A stretch of 64,000 nucleotides of DNA from Sutcliffiella sp. FSL R7-0096. Its GTDB lineage: Bacteria; Bacillota; Bacilli; Bacillales; Bacillaceae_I. The notes below the pieces were generated by a model. The model did no database searches, had not been told where the DNA came from, and saw only the letters and a program-made list of their open reading frames with translations. Positions within the stretch are counted from its first letter, which is position 1, and each line of letters opens with the position of its first letter. Both the position numbers and the translations under genes were made by a program. The stretch lies in the NCBI RefSeq assembly GCF_038595065.1, contig NZ_CP152003.1:2088001-2152000 (forward strand), read 5' to 3'. Below are positions 36,450-45,691 of this stretch, piece after piece.

Positions 36450-37469
36450 ATGGCAAAAGCAGCCCAGTCAAAAGTCTTTTCAAATAAACAAAAAGCGGCC
36501 ATATTATTGATCTCGCTCGGCCCGGATGTATCGGCTTCCGTATACAAGCATCTATCAGAAGATGAAATCGAGAAGCTGACACTTGAAATTAGCGGTGTAA
36601 GAACGGTCGATAGTCACATTAAGGAAGATGTTCTTGAAGAATTTCATCAAATTGCTCTTGCACAGGATTATATATCACAGGGTGGAATCAGCTATGCTAA
36701 AACAGTTCTCGAAAAAGCTTTGGGGAAAGAACAGGCCGCAGCGATCATTACCCGCCTGACGTCATCCCTACAGGTGAAGCCATTTGATTTTGCGAGGAAA
36801 GCGGATGCATCGCAGATCCTTAATTTCATCCAGACCGAACACCCACAGACAATTGCATTGGTGTTATCGTATTTGGAACCGACAAAGTCTGGTCAGATCC
36901 TTTCGGAATTGCCTCAGGAGCTACAGGCGGATATAGCGAAAAGGATAGCGGTAATGGATAGCACCTCTCCGGAAATAATTAATGAAGTGGAACAGATACT
37001 CGAACGGAAGCTTTCGACCACTGTTACACGGGATTACACCAATACTGGTGGCATCGATTCTGTCGTGGATGTGCTAAATCAAGTGGATAGAAGCACGGAA
37101 AGAACCATTTTGGACTCTCTTGAAATTCAAGACCCCGAACTGGCGGAAGAAATCAAGAAACGCATGTTTGTATTCGAAGATATTGTCACATTGGATAATA
37201 TGGCCATCCAAAGGGTCATCCGTGATGTGGAAAATGAAGATCTGATGCTTGCGTTGAAGGTCGCAAGTGAAGAGGTCAAAGACATTGTCTTTAAAAATAT
37301 GTCCAAGAGAATGGTAGAAACGATGAAGGATGATATGGAATATATGGGGCCAGTCCGTCTGAAGGATGTGGAGGAGTCGCAATCCCGTATTGTTGGTATC
37401 ATCAGGAAGTTGGAAGAAGCAGGGGAGATCGTCATTGCCCGTGGTGGAGGAGATGACATCATTGTCTAG
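36450..37469 (+). CDS. fliG: Flagellar motor switch protein FliG
   Basis: 339 residues (B. subtilis 338). C-ring component that contacts the stator. Three armadillo-like domains: the N-terminal FliF-binding part with AAILLISLGPDVSASVYKHL, the EHPQTIALVLSYL motif of the middle domain, and the C-terminal charged helix region MFVFEDIVTLDNMAIQRVIR that interacts with MotA. fliH overlaps its 3' end by 17 bases. Confidence 0.97.
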   Translation: MAKAAQSKVFSNKQKAAILLISLGPDVSASVYKHLSEDEIEKLTLEISGVRTVDSHIKEDVLEEFHQIALAQDYISQGGISYAKTVLEKALGKEQAAAIITRLTSSLQVKPFDFARKADASQILNFIQTEHPQTIALVLSYLEPTKSGQILSELPQELQADIAKRIAVMDSTSPEIINEVEQILERKLSTTVTRDYTNTGGIDSVVDVLNQVDRSTERTILDSLEIQDPELAEEIKKRMFVFEDIVTLDNMAIQRVIRDVENEDLMLALKVASEEVKDIVFKNMSKRMVETMKDDMEYMGPVRLKDVEESQSRIVGIIRKLEEAGEIVIARGGGDDIIV

Positions 37470-38235
37470 ACTTATAAAATCCTCCCGTTTAGGTGATGTG
37501 GGAGCCGGTTCGGTATCCATTAAGGTCGCTCCTATCTTTTCAAGGAAGCAATCAGAGGCTCCATCAGAAACTGGAGTAGGCCATAGTATTGATTTTATCA
37601 ATCAAACGATTGAAAAAGCCAAAAAAGAAGCGGCAAGTATTGTGGAACATGCAACCAAGGAACGTGAAAAGGCTTTCTTGCAGATAGAAAAAGATAAAAA
37701 GGATTGGGAAAAAGAAAGAGAAACATGGAAGCAGCAAGCTTACATGGAAGGACATGAGCAAGGATATCAGGTTGGTGAAAAGGAAGCGCTCACCGAATAC
37801 GAAGCTAGATTGGCAGAGGCGCAAAGAATCATAGACTTAGCAAAAGTGGAGCATCACAACAAATTAGACAGCTCCATAGAGTTCATCGTGACACTTAGCA
37901 TGAAGGTCGCAGAAAAAGTTCTGGGATGTACGCTGGAAACAGACCCTTCCTTCTATACAAAACTAGTTCAAACCGCATTGAAAGAAGTGAAAGAAAAAGA
38001 AGAAATAAGAATTTATGTCAGCCCAACACAATACCCGAATATCCTGCAACATAAACAACTTCTCCAAAATATTATTAACAGTCAATACGATCTTGCCATC
38101 TATCCTGAATCTGACTTGGCCGAGGATGGCTGCTGGATTGATTCCTCCGCTGGAAGGATGGAGGTTTCCGTCCAAACTCAACTGGCAGAGATAAAAAATC
38201 ACTTACTGCAATTGGTAAGGATGGATACAGAGTGA
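37453..38235 (+). CDS. fliH: Flagellar export regulator FliH
   Basis: 260 residues from the ATG at 37453. Dimeric stalk-like protein that binds and restrains the FliI ATPase. It has a long charged helix (about 45-130, many EK/KE pairs) and a conserved C-terminal domain ending SDLAEDGCWIDSSAGRMEVSVQTQL. A TTG at 37462 is an alternative with better Shine-Dalgarno spacing to GGAGG and also matches the B. subtilis N-terminus. The stop overlaps the fliI start (GTGATG). Confidence 0.93.
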   Translation: MTSLSRLIKSSRLGDVGAGSVSIKVAPIFSRKQSEAPSETGVGHSIDFINQTIEKAKKEAASIVEHATKEREKAFLQIEKDKKDWEKERETWKQQAYMEGHEQGYQVGEKEALTEYEARLAEAQRIIDLAKVEHHNKLDSSIEFIVTLSMKVAEKVLGCTLETDPSFYTKLVQTALKEVKEKEEIRIYVSPTQYPNILQHKQLLQNIINSQYDLAIYPESDLAEDGCWIDSSAGRMEVSVQTQLAEIKNHLLQLVRMDTE

Positions 38236-39548
38236 TGATTAGCATTGAAGAATTGCTGCAAGAGATAGAAGGCATAAGCCCCTATAAACGCTACGGGAAA
38301 GTTAAAAGGGTTATTGGTCTGATGATAGAATCCAAAGGGCCAGAGAGCTCAATTGGCGACGTTTGTAATATTATCATTAATAAGAAGAAAAATCGAATTG
38401 TGCAGGCAGAAGTTGTAGGCTTCAGGGATGAACATGTGATTCTGATGCCATTTACAGAAATTCAGGACATCGGTCCAGGATGTATAGTGGAAGCTACAAA
38501 CAACGCACTAGAGATCCGGATTGGCGAAGAGCTCAGAGGCATGGTGCTAGATGCTTTGGGAAGACCTTTGAACCCTGAGGAGGAATTGCCATTCGGGCTG
38601 GGTAAATACCCGACAGACCAAGCGCCGCCAAATCCGATGACAAGGCCTTCCATTTCCGAGGAATTGGAAGTGGGGGTCAAGGTGATCGATGGACTCCTGA
38701 CAGTCGGCAAGGGGCAAAGGGTAGGTATATTTGCAGGCAGTGGTGTCGGAAAAAGCACCCTTCTCGGGATGATTGCAAAAAATACACATGCTGATCTAAA
38801 TGTAATTGCTCTTATAGGAGAAAGGGGAAGAGAGGTTCGGGATTTTCTGGAACGAGATTTAGGTCCTGAGGGATTGAAAAGGTCTATTGTCATCGTTGCA
38901 ACCTCCGATCAGCCTGCCCTAATGCGAATAAAGGGGGCTTACACCGCAACTGCCATTTCCGAATATTTTCGTGACTTGGGATATAACGTGATGTTGATGA
39001 TGGACTCTGTTACAAGGGTGGCGATGGCCCAGAGGGAAGTAGGCTTGGCTGTAGGAGAGCCACCAACCACAAAAGGATACACACCTTCCGTCTTTTCCAT
39101 GCTGCCAAAGTTGTTAGAGAGGACTGGGACGAACAAACATGGATCCATCACTGCTTTTTATACGGTGCTTGTAGACGGTGATGACATGAACGAGCCGATT
39201 GCGGACACTGTCCGGGGAATCTTGGATGGACATTTTGTTTTGGATAGGGAACTAGCAAATAAAGGCCAATATCCAGCGATAAATGTACTGAAGAGTGTAA
39301 GCCGTGTGATGAATAACATCGTTGGACCTGAACATAAGAAAGCAGCAGAATCCATGCGCGAAAAGCTGTCTAAGTATTATCAAGCAGAGGATTTAATAAA
39401 TATTGGTGCGTATAAACGCGGTAGTTCGAGGGAGATAGATGACGCAATACAATCTTATCCCTTCATCATTCAATACCTGAAGCAAGAAGTAGAGGATAAA
39501 TGGAGCTTTGCAGATAGTAAGGCGGAACTTACGAAATTAATGAATTAG
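38235..39548 (+). CDS. fliI: Flagellum-specific ATP synthase FliI
   Basis: 437 residues (B. subtilis 438). Hexameric ATPase of the type III export gate, related to F1-beta. P-loop GSGVGKST and the GERGREVRDFLE motif are intact, with Walker B NVMLMMDSVTRVAMAQRE and the PPTTKGYTPSVF segment. The ATG at 38235 is embedded in the fliH stop (TGATG). Confidence 0.97.
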   Translation: MISIEELLQEIEGISPYKRYGKVKRVIGLMIESKGPESSIGDVCNIIINKKKNRIVQAEVVGFRDEHVILMPFTEIQDIGPGCIVEATNNALEIRIGEELRGMVLDALGRPLNPEEELPFGLGKYPTDQAPPNPMTRPSISEELEVGVKVIDGLLTVGKGQRVGIFAGSGVGKSTLLGMIAKNTHADLNVIALIGERGREVRDFLERDLGPEGLKRSIVIVATSDQPALMRIKGAYTATAISEYFRDLGYNVMLMMDSVTRVAMAQREVGLAVGEPPTTKGYTPSVFSMLPKLLERTGTNKHGSITAFYTVLVDGDDMNEPIADTVRGILDGHFVLDRELANKGQYPAINVLKSVSRVMNNIVGPEHKKAAESMREKLSKYYQAEDLINIGAYKRGSSREIDDAIQSYPFIIQYLKQEVEDKWSFADSKAELTKLMN

Positions 39549-39562
39549 AGTAGGTGAAAGGC

Positions 39563-40012
39563 ATGGCTGTTAGAAAAGGACGCCTGGAGAAAATCTTAGT
39601 TGTAAAAAAAGCAGAGAAAGATCAGGCAAGTTCGGAGTACCAACAAGCGATTTCCACATTTGAAACAGAAGGACAGGCATTATACGACCTATTAAAGCAA
39701 AAGGAAAAGCTGGAAGAGTCATTGCAAGGGAAGCTCAAGGCGGGAATACCGATCGAAATTCTCAAGCAACAGCAATTCTTTATGGGGAACTTGGAAAAGA
39801 ACGTCTTTCATCAACAGAAAAAGGTTAGCCATGCCAGAGCCTTCATGAATTTAAAGGAAGAGAAACTGAAGGAGCATTCCGTGGAATGTAAAAAATACGA
39901 AGTGTTGGATGATAAAGAGAAGCTTTTCTGGAAGCAAAATGACCTTAAAGTGGAGGCAACTTATATAGACGAACTCTCCATTCTTCAATATTCGCAACAC
40001 ACAAATAGGTGA
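39563..40012 (+). CDS. fliJ: Flagellar export chaperone FliJ
   Basis: 149 residues (B. subtilis 147), almost entirely charged helix predicted to form an antiparallel coiled coil. Acts with FliH/FliI and FlhA in export. The ATG at 39563 follows TAGGTGAAA; the GTG at 39554 lies within that site. Identity rests on helix pattern, length and position, since sequence conservation in FliJ is low. Confidence 0.9.
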   Translation: MAVRKGRLEKILVVKKAEKDQASSEYQQAISTFETEGQALYDLLKQKEKLEESLQGKLKAGIPIEILKQQQFFMGNLEKNVFHQQKKVSHARAFMNLKEEKLKEHSVECKKYEVLDDKEKLFWKQNDLKVEATYIDELSILQYSQHTNR

Positions 40013-40019
40013 AAAAACC

Positions 40020-40595
40020 ATGAAAAAAGACAATCAATTCGAAGAAAAAGAAGAGAAATACACCTTCATGCAAAAACTACTTTACCTTTTTATCATACCA
40101 CTTCTTTTTACAGTGGTAGTTGTGCTTGGGTATCTGACATACGAAGGCAAGAATGTATTTGAAGTAGCCCAAAGTTTCCTGCCTGAAAAGGAAGAAGTGA
40201 ATATTTCTATAGAAGGTCAGGTAGAACAGGAAACAACCTCCCCTGAGGAAAATAAGAAAGGAAGTTCTTCTCAAGATGTCATCCTTCTAGAGCGAAAGGT
40301 CAGCGAGAAGGAAAGGGAGATAACCAAGCTTGTTTCCCAGTTAGAACAAGCAAACAAGCGGATAGAGGACCTAGAACAGCAGCAACAACAGGTGAGAATT
40401 TCCAATCGCGAGTTGGCCAAGTTATATGAAGGAATGTCAACGAAAAAAGCTGCCCAGATCATCATGGAATTGGAGGAAGAGAGGGCACTTCTCATTCTTA
40501 AAGAATTGAGTACTTCAAAAACATCCTCTATATTAGGTCAATTGGAACCGAAACAGGCAGCAAGGTTCACTGAACTATTAGCTAAAAATGAATAG
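40020..40595 (+). CDS. ylxF: YlxF/MotE-family flagellar operon protein
   Basis: 191 residues. One membrane segment near the N-terminus (about residues 20-40, LYLFIIPLLFTVVVVLGYLT), then a coiled coil (EKEREITKLVSQLEQANKRIEDLEQ) and a C-terminal MgtE_N-like helical domain (LYEGMSTKKAAQIIMELEEE). Proteins of this layout stabilise stators (MotE) in other bacteria. Between fliJ and fliK, as in B. subtilis ylxF. Confidence 0.88.
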   Translation: MKKDNQFEEKEEKYTFMQKLLYLFIIPLLFTVVVVLGYLTYEGKNVFEVAQSFLPEKEEVNISIEGQVEQETTSPEENKKGSSSQDVILLERKVSEKEREITKLVSQLEQANKRIEDLEQQQQQVRISNRELAKLYEGMSTKKAAQIIMELEEERALLILKELSTSKTSSILGQLEPKQAARFTELLAKNE

Positions 40596-40603
40596 AGAAA
40601 GGA

Positions 40604-41818
40604 ATGAACGAAGTGAACTTTTTTGTTGCCGGAGATATCGCTGCCATTCATTCAGAACAACTAAGAAAAATGGAGGGAAAGGCGAAACAGGCTTCCATAG
40701 AAACAACGGAAAGCTTTAGTTCCACCTTATCACGAAACCTCCTGGATTCATTATTTGCACTATCCAAACCTGAAAACGGAAATATGGATTTGGTGGGAAC
40801 GGGTAGTGATGAATTACTACTTGAAGTTGAAGACATGGTACAACAAATGGATGAAATCTTGTCTCTGCAACTTTCGATTCTGAATGAAGTACAAGAATTG
40901 GAAAGTAAACCAAATCGCTCTATTAATACAGATGGTATTCCAGACGGCTATTATGAATTGCTCGAGGATGTTATGGCCATGGTGAATGTACTTACTACAT
41001 TGGATAATACAACACAAGGAGAGACAAGGGAGGCGTTTGAATCTTTTGCCCGTCTATCGGAAAGAGTGCTGATGTTTATGAAGGGTTTTCTTCAGACAAA
41101 AGAAGAGAAAACAGATCAGTTTGTACTCCCTATGAAAGAGCATAAGAACTTGAAAGAGCTTATGAGTATGATTGAGACAAGGCTTGGTAAGCTGTTGTCG
41201 TTTGAAGTTACACAGGGACAGAACTCCACATCTGTAACGGAGAACTCACCCAAACGTCCTGCCTATGCTTCTATTCCCGAAGCGGTTCTGCAAAACGGAC
41301 CTGTAACAATGAATTTACTACAGCTCCCAAAGCAGACTACGATTCAGTGGACAATCGATACAACAACCAATGAGGCTGCCCGCGAGCAATTGCTTCAAAA
41401 ACTTGAAGGTATTTTGGCAAAAACCTCAAGTAGACTTGTCAATGGTAATCAGTCCATCACAATCAGATTGGCACCAGAGCATCTAGGAACACTCCATATA
41501 AAACTTCAGGAAACACAACATGGACTAATGGCGAAACTGATCGTGCATTCCAAGGCGGCGGCATCCTTGCTTGAAAGCGGGCTGTCAAACCTGAAACAAG
41601 CTCTGGTTCATTCGAATGTGAACATGGAAAAGCTAGAGATTGTCTATCAGGACCAAGAACAAAAGTTCACTCAACAAAACAAAGACAACAACGAGGATTC
41701 ATCCCATACAAGACATTTTTCCAAAAAGGACTCAAACGATGGGGATAATAATCAATCCTTTGAAGATGTACTCTTGGAAGAATTGGAAATAAAAAACGCT
41801 GTAGGTGACGGAGAATGA
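40604..41818 (+). CDS. fliK: Flagellar hook-length control protein FliK
   Basis: 404 residues. Secreted ruler that tells FlhB to switch substrate once the hook is complete. The N-terminal region is variable and helical. The folded C-terminal domain (about 285-350) contains SITIRLAPEHLGTLHIKLQE and LLESGLSNLKQALVHSNV, the FliK_C pattern. The tail is rich in Asn, Asp and Ser. The last four bases overlap flgD (ATGA). Confidence 0.92.
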   Translation: MNEVNFFVAGDIAAIHSEQLRKMEGKAKQASIETTESFSSTLSRNLLDSLFALSKPENGNMDLVGTGSDELLLEVEDMVQQMDEILSLQLSILNEVQELESKPNRSINTDGIPDGYYELLEDVMAMVNVLTTLDNTTQGETREAFESFARLSERVLMFMKGFLQTKEEKTDQFVLPMKEHKNLKELMSMIETRLGKLLSFEVTQGQNSTSVTENSPKRPAYASIPEAVLQNGPVTMNLLQLPKQTTIQWTIDTTTNEAAREQLLQKLEGILAKTSSRLVNGNQSITIRLAPEHLGTLHIKLQETQHGLMAKLIVHSKAAASLLESGLSNLKQALVHSNVNMEKLEIVYQDQEQKFTQQNKDNNEDSSHTRHFSKKDSNDGDNNQSFEDVLLEELEIKNAVGDGE

Positions 41819-42468
41819 CAAATACCATTTCATCTGATCTTTATATCCAAAATAGGCCGGTTGACACATCCAAGCAAAACAATGTCATGGGGAAGGATGA
41901 TTTTCTTCGCCTTCTGATTGCACAGCTACAAAATCAGGATCCGCTTAATCCGATGGAGGACAGGGAGTTCATTGCACAGATGGCTAATTTCTCCACACTC
42001 GAACAAATGGCCAATCTAAATAAGAGTATGGAAGGTTTCATTGATACACAAAACAAAATGAACGTTCTTTCTCTCCAACAATATCTTGGTTCAAACCTCA
42101 CGTGGCAGCATGTTTACTATGTGGAGGGGGAACCATTTGTCGAACAAAAGAATGGAACGGTGGAGAGTATTTCCATGCAAGACGGTAAAGCAAGACTTGT
42201 AATGAATGATGGAACTGAAATTGCAGTGGAACAGATCATAAAAGTGAATCAGCCGGGGGAACAATCTCAGGCAGGAAATTCACAGCTTTTGACTGCTAGT
42301 CATCTTATCGGAAAGAAAGTATCGTTTTCTTTTGGTGGGGATAGCTATGAGGACATACCAGTCCAGTCGGTCCTTATGAAAGAAGGAAAAGCGCACCTCA
42401 TTGTCAACGATGCTCGACTGACAGAAGAGAAGATACCGATGGACTCCATCACTAAAATCACTCAGTAA
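41815..42468 (+). CDS. flgD: Flagellar hook capping protein FlgD
   Basis: 217 residues, longer than the 140 or so of the B. subtilis form. Scaffold that caps the growing hook. The N-terminal FlgD domain includes GKDDFLRLLIAQLQNQDPLN and ANFSTLEQMANLNKSM. The extra C-terminal part (from about 95) has two similar strand blocks (VESISMQDGKARLVMNDG, VQSVLMKEGKAHLIVNDA), suggesting an internal repeat. Coupled to fliK. Confidence 0.93.
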   Translation: MTNTISSDLYIQNRPVDTSKQNNVMGKDDFLRLLIAQLQNQDPLNPMEDREFIAQMANFSTLEQMANLNKSMEGFIDTQNKMNVLSLQQYLGSNLTWQHVYYVEGEPFVEQKNGTVESISMQDGKARLVMNDGTEIAVEQIIKVNQPGEQSQAGNSQLLTASHLIGKKVSFSFGGDSYEDIPVQSVLMKEGKAHLIVNDARLTEEKIPMDSITKITQ

Positions 42469-42498
42469 CACTTTTTTTAAAACAGAGGGGGAAAGAGT

Positions 42499-43980
42499 AT
42501 GCTACGTTCGATGTATTCAAGTATAGGAGCACTACGTAATTTTCAAACAAAATTAGATGTAATCGGGAATAACATCGCCAATGTAAATACGTATGGCTTT
42601 AAAAAGGGAAGAGCAACTTTTCAGGAAATGATGGTACAGCAATTATCAGGTGCAAGTGGGCCAGCAGCAGGAAAAGGTGGAGTCAATGCAAAACAGATTG
42701 GTCTAGGATCCATGATCAGTTCGATTGACACTATCCAGACGCAAGGCTCTCTTCAGACAACCGCAAGGCCACTTGACCTAGCACTTTCAGGGGATGGATT
42801 CTTCGCAGTAGCTTCCATTGCCGATATTACAAGGGTGAATGTAGATACAAACACATCTTATGGAGATAATCGCATACTTGGCGGTGCCATAAACAACGCA
42901 GTAGCGATGAACTACACACGTTCCGGGAATTTCTATCTTGATAACAATGGTTATATTGTTAATTCAAATGGTATGTACTTGATTGGTGAAACTGGAGAGA
43001 AGAGGATTCCTAACGATAACATAATGGCCGCTTCGAATGCAGCATTGAATGCTGGAGAAATATTCTTCGGTGAGTACAGGGACTTCCGAAATGTTACGAA
43101 CAAGTTCCTTGATCTTGCAATGAAGTTCTTGGAAGCACAAAGAACTTTCGAAGATGCAGAGAAAGCTAATACAGAGTCTGGTGGTACAGATCCACAATTG
43201 GCTGCTGCAGCCGCTGCAGCCCAAACTGCCAGAAACAATGCAGCAACCCAATTTAATGATTTCAATACTAATATATATGTGGGTGAAAGGGCAGCATTTA
43301 TTACTTCAGCACGTACAATGAACCAAGGAATTGATAGTTTCATAGCTTCAACAGGTGAGATTGCTTATAGAATGATCGATCCCGTTGTTCAAACTCCTTC
43401 TAACCCAATTCCAAATGGAACGACAGCAAATATTAACGACCTTTCAAATCTTGTAAGCTATGCCCAATCAGTGAAAACAAGCTTGGATACAGCATTTAAA
43501 ACATTTGAGAATTTTGTCGCGAAAGCTGAAATGATTCAACAGCCTACTTGGACGGACTCCTTGAGCGGAAGTCCAGGCCTTATCCAAATACCGCCGAATG
43601 CACGAAGCTTCAGTATTTCAGGAGATGGAAAAGTGAATTTCATCGATCAGTTTGGAGACTTGAAAGTGGCTGGGCAGCTGATGCTGGCAAAATTCCCAAA
43701 TGATGCCGGATTGGAGAGAATCGGAGAAAACCTGTTCCAGCAATCAAACAACTCAGGAACAATGGATAAAAACGGGGACGGAATTCAACTCGAAGAAATG
43801 TTCAGACCGGGAGAGAACGGGGCCGCAGCCATCATTTCCGGTACACTTGAAATGTCCAATGTAGACCTATCCGAAGAATTCACCGAGATGATCACTGCTC
43901 AAAGGGGATTCCAGGCAAATACGAGAATCATCACGACATCTGATGAAATATTACAGGAGCTTGTCAATCTGAAGCGTTAA
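42499..43980 (+). CDS. flgE: Flagellar hook protein FlgE with a large central insert
   Basis: 493 residues against about 264 in B. subtilis. Both ends are typical hook: MLRSMYSSIGALRNFQTKLD and IGNNIANVNTYGFKKG at the start, and LEMSNVDLSEEFTEMITAQR with TTSDEILQELVNLKR at the end. Residues about 105-136 and 167-361 are extra. The second stretch is rich in Ala, Asn and Thr and partly helical, with a run of seven alanines near 235-241, and likely projects from the hook surface. After it the frame returns to canonical SFSISGDGKVNF. Ordinary frame, no stop. Confidence 0.93.
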   Translation: MLRSMYSSIGALRNFQTKLDVIGNNIANVNTYGFKKGRATFQEMMVQQLSGASGPAAGKGGVNAKQIGLGSMISSIDTIQTQGSLQTTARPLDLALSGDGFFAVASIADITRVNVDTNTSYGDNRILGGAINNAVAMNYTRSGNFYLDNNGYIVNSNGMYLIGETGEKRIPNDNIMAASNAALNAGEIFFGEYRDFRNVTNKFLDLAMKFLEAQRTFEDAEKANTESGGTDPQLAAAAAAAQTARNNAATQFNDFNTNIYVGERAAFITSARTMNQGIDSFIASTGEIAYRMIDPVVQTPSNPIPNGTTANINDLSNLVSYAQSVKTSLDTAFKTFENFVAKAEMIQQPTWTDSLSGSPGLIQIPPNARSFSISGDGKVNFIDQFGDLKVAGQLMLAKFPNDAGLERIGENLFQQSNNSGTMDKNGDGIQLEEMFRPGENGAAAIISGTLEMSNVDLSEEFTEMITAQRGFQANTRIITTSDEILQELVNLKR

Positions 43981-44015
43981 GGGGGGAGGGCTAAGTTTAA
44001 TCGCTTAGCCCATCT
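43981..44015 (+). promoter_or_regulatory. swrD ribosome binding site separated from the start by a hairpin
   Basis: The purine-rich GGGGGGAGGG (43981-43990) is 25 bases from the first ATG. Between them, GGGCTAAG (43988-43995) pairs perfectly with CTTAGCCC (44004-44011). Folding would bring the outer GGGGGGA to within about four bases of the ATG, or alternatively hide part of the site. It lacks a T-run, so it is not a terminator. Confidence 0.65.
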
Positions 44016-44018
44016 ATG

Positions 44019-44237
44019 ATGATAAAGCTGACCAAGCTGAATGGGAAAGTGTTTGCAGTCAATGTTTGGCTGATTGAGCAAGTGGAAGAAACACCTGACA
44101 CCATGATTACCTTGAATAATGGAAAAAAAGTGATAGTAAAAGAGAGAATGCAAGAAGTGATTCTCTTATGCAAAGAGTTCTATGCTCATATGCATCATGG
44201 AACACATTTGGAGGCTAAAAAAGATGTTTCGCAATAA
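44019..44237 (+). CDS. swrD: Swarming motility protein SwrD (FlbD/YlzI family)
   Basis: 72 residues. Small protein required for full flagellar torque in B. subtilis, encoded between flgE and fliL there as here. The family core is visible: IKLTKLNGKVFAVNVWLIEQ and TPDTMITLNNGKKVIVKE. Two adjacent ATG codons (44016, 44019) can start it. The 3' end overlaps fliL by 14 bases. Translation may depend on a hairpin described separately. Confidence 0.92.
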   Translation: MIKLTKLNGKVFAVNVWLIEQVEETPDTMITLNNGKKVIVKERMQEVILLCKEFYAHMHHGTHLEAKKDVSQ

Positions 44238-44655
44238 ATTATTGAATGCCATGATGATTATCCTTCTGGTCATTACACTTTTAGGGGTGGTGGCGCTTGT
44301 TACGGTGGATGAATTATATGCAGATGAAAAAGTAGATGAGCCCACGATTGATGAAATTATAAAATACTCGGTGGATTTTGAAGAAATCACCACCAATCTA
44401 CAAAGCGGAGGCTATATTCGCTTGAAAATGAAAGTTCAAACTGATAGCAAAAAAGCAACATCGGAACTACTGAAAAGGGATTTTCAGGTCAAGAACATAG
44501 TCATTCATGAAATTGCTACCAAGTCTGCTTCTGATTTTGATGGTGAAAATGGACTGACACAGTTGGAAAAGGATATTCAAGAGAAAATTAATGAAGTGAT
44601 GCAGGACGGAGAAATCGTGAAAGTCTATACAACCTCCTTTCTCCTTCAAAATTAA
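44224..44655 (+). CDS. fliL: Flagellar basal body-associated protein FliL
   Basis: 143 residues (B. subtilis 140). Single-pass membrane protein (about residues 7-25, LLNAMMIILLVITLLGVVALV) with an outside domain that surrounds the stator. The ATG at 44224 follows TTGGAGG inside the end of swrD. The C-terminal stretch IQEKINEVMQDGEIVKVYTTSF matches the family. fliM follows. Confidence 0.94.
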   Translation: MFRNKLLNAMMIILLVITLLGVVALVTVDELYADEKVDEPTIDEIIKYSVDFEEITTNLQSGGYIRLKMKVQTDSKKATSELLKRDFQVKNIVIHEIATKSASDFDGENGLTQLEKDIQEKINEVMQDGEIVKVYTTSFLLQN

Positions 44656-44692
44656 TCACCACGAGATCCATGTAAATTAGGAGGTGATGGAT

Positions 44693-45691
44693 TTGTCAAC
44701 AGAAGTCATGTCACAAAGCGAAATAGATGCGCTTCTCTCTGCTTTGTCAACAGGAGAGATGAATGCAGAAGAACTGAAGAAAGAAAATCAAGAAAAGAAA
44801 GTGAAAGTGTATGACTTTAAACGAGCGCTACGATTTTCAAAGGATCAGATAAGAAATCTCACAAGGATCCATGAGAATTTTGCAAGACTTTTAACCACTT
44901 ATTTTTCAGCACAGCTTCGAACCTACATACAAATAAGTGTAGCATCTGTCGATCAGCTTCCTTATGAGGAATTCATCAGGTCGATCCCGAAAATGACAAT
45001 CCTGAATGTGTTTGAGGTTGCTCCATTAGAAGGAAGAGTAGTGCTCGAAGTCAATCCGACCATTGCTTATGCCATGTTGGACAGGCAGCTTGGGGGAAAG
45101 GGTTCTGGTGTCAAGAAGAGTGATAGTTTAACGGAAATAGAGACAAGGTTGATGACAACATTGTTTGAAGGCGCCATAGAAAATTTCGGAGAAGCATGGG
45201 ACACCGTGTCTGACATACAACCGTTTCTTTCAGACTTGGAAGTGAATCCTCAGTTCTTGCAACTGGTATCCCCTAATGAAACGGTGATTGTCATTTCGAT
45301 GAATATCACGATCGGCGAAGTGACAGGCATGATAAATATATGTATCCCCCATGTCGTGTTGGAGCCAGTGATCCCCAAACTCTCTGCACATTACTGGATG
45401 GAGGAGAAAAACAAGGTTCGCCAAGATCATGAAATTGCAACCTTGGAGAAAGTTATCCGGACCACTCCTTTGACTGTTACGGCAGAACTTGGCAGTTCGG
45501 AAATTACATTTTCAGACCTATTGAATATCAACATGGGTGATGTTCTGGCGTTACATCAAAAAATCGACGAGCCGATTTGTGTCAAAGTGGACAACAAACC
45601 GAGCTTCTATGCCCAGGTTGGGCAGGTGAAAAAAAACATGGCAATACAGATCATGGAGAAAATCAAGGAGGGATATGAGAATGATGAGTGA
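44693..45691 (+). CDS. fliM: Flagellar motor switch protein FliM
   Basis: 332 residues from the TTG at 44693, identical in length to B. subtilis FliM. AGGAGGTGATGGAT gives ideal spacing to this TTG; an ATG six bases upstream overlaps the ribosome binding site. The N-terminal MSQSEIDALL peptide binds CheY-P. The middle CheC-like domain and the C-terminal SpoA (surface presentation) domain follow. Overlaps fliY by 11 bases. Confidence 0.95.
   Translation: MSTEVMSQSEIDALLSALSTGEMNAEELKKENQEKKVKVYDFKRALRFSKDQIRNLTRIHENFARLLTTYFSAQLRTYIQISVASVDQLPYEEFIRSIPKMTILNVFEVAPLEGRVVLEVNPTIAYAMLDRQLGGKGSGVKKSDSLTEIETRLMTTLFEGAIENFGEAWDTVSDIQPFLSDLEVNPQFLQLVSPNETVIVISMNITIGEVTGMINICIPHVVLEPVIPKLSAHYWMEEKNKVRQDHEIATLEKVIRTTPLTVTAELGSSEITFSDLLNINMGDVLALHQKIDEPICVKVDNKPSFYAQVGQVKKNMAIQIMEKIKEGYENDE

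Noticed and set aside
42951-43343. 130-codon open frame on the minus strand within flgE
   Set aside because: Lies antisense to the FlgE insert, has no ribosome binding site or family features, and is explained by the composition of the flgE insert.
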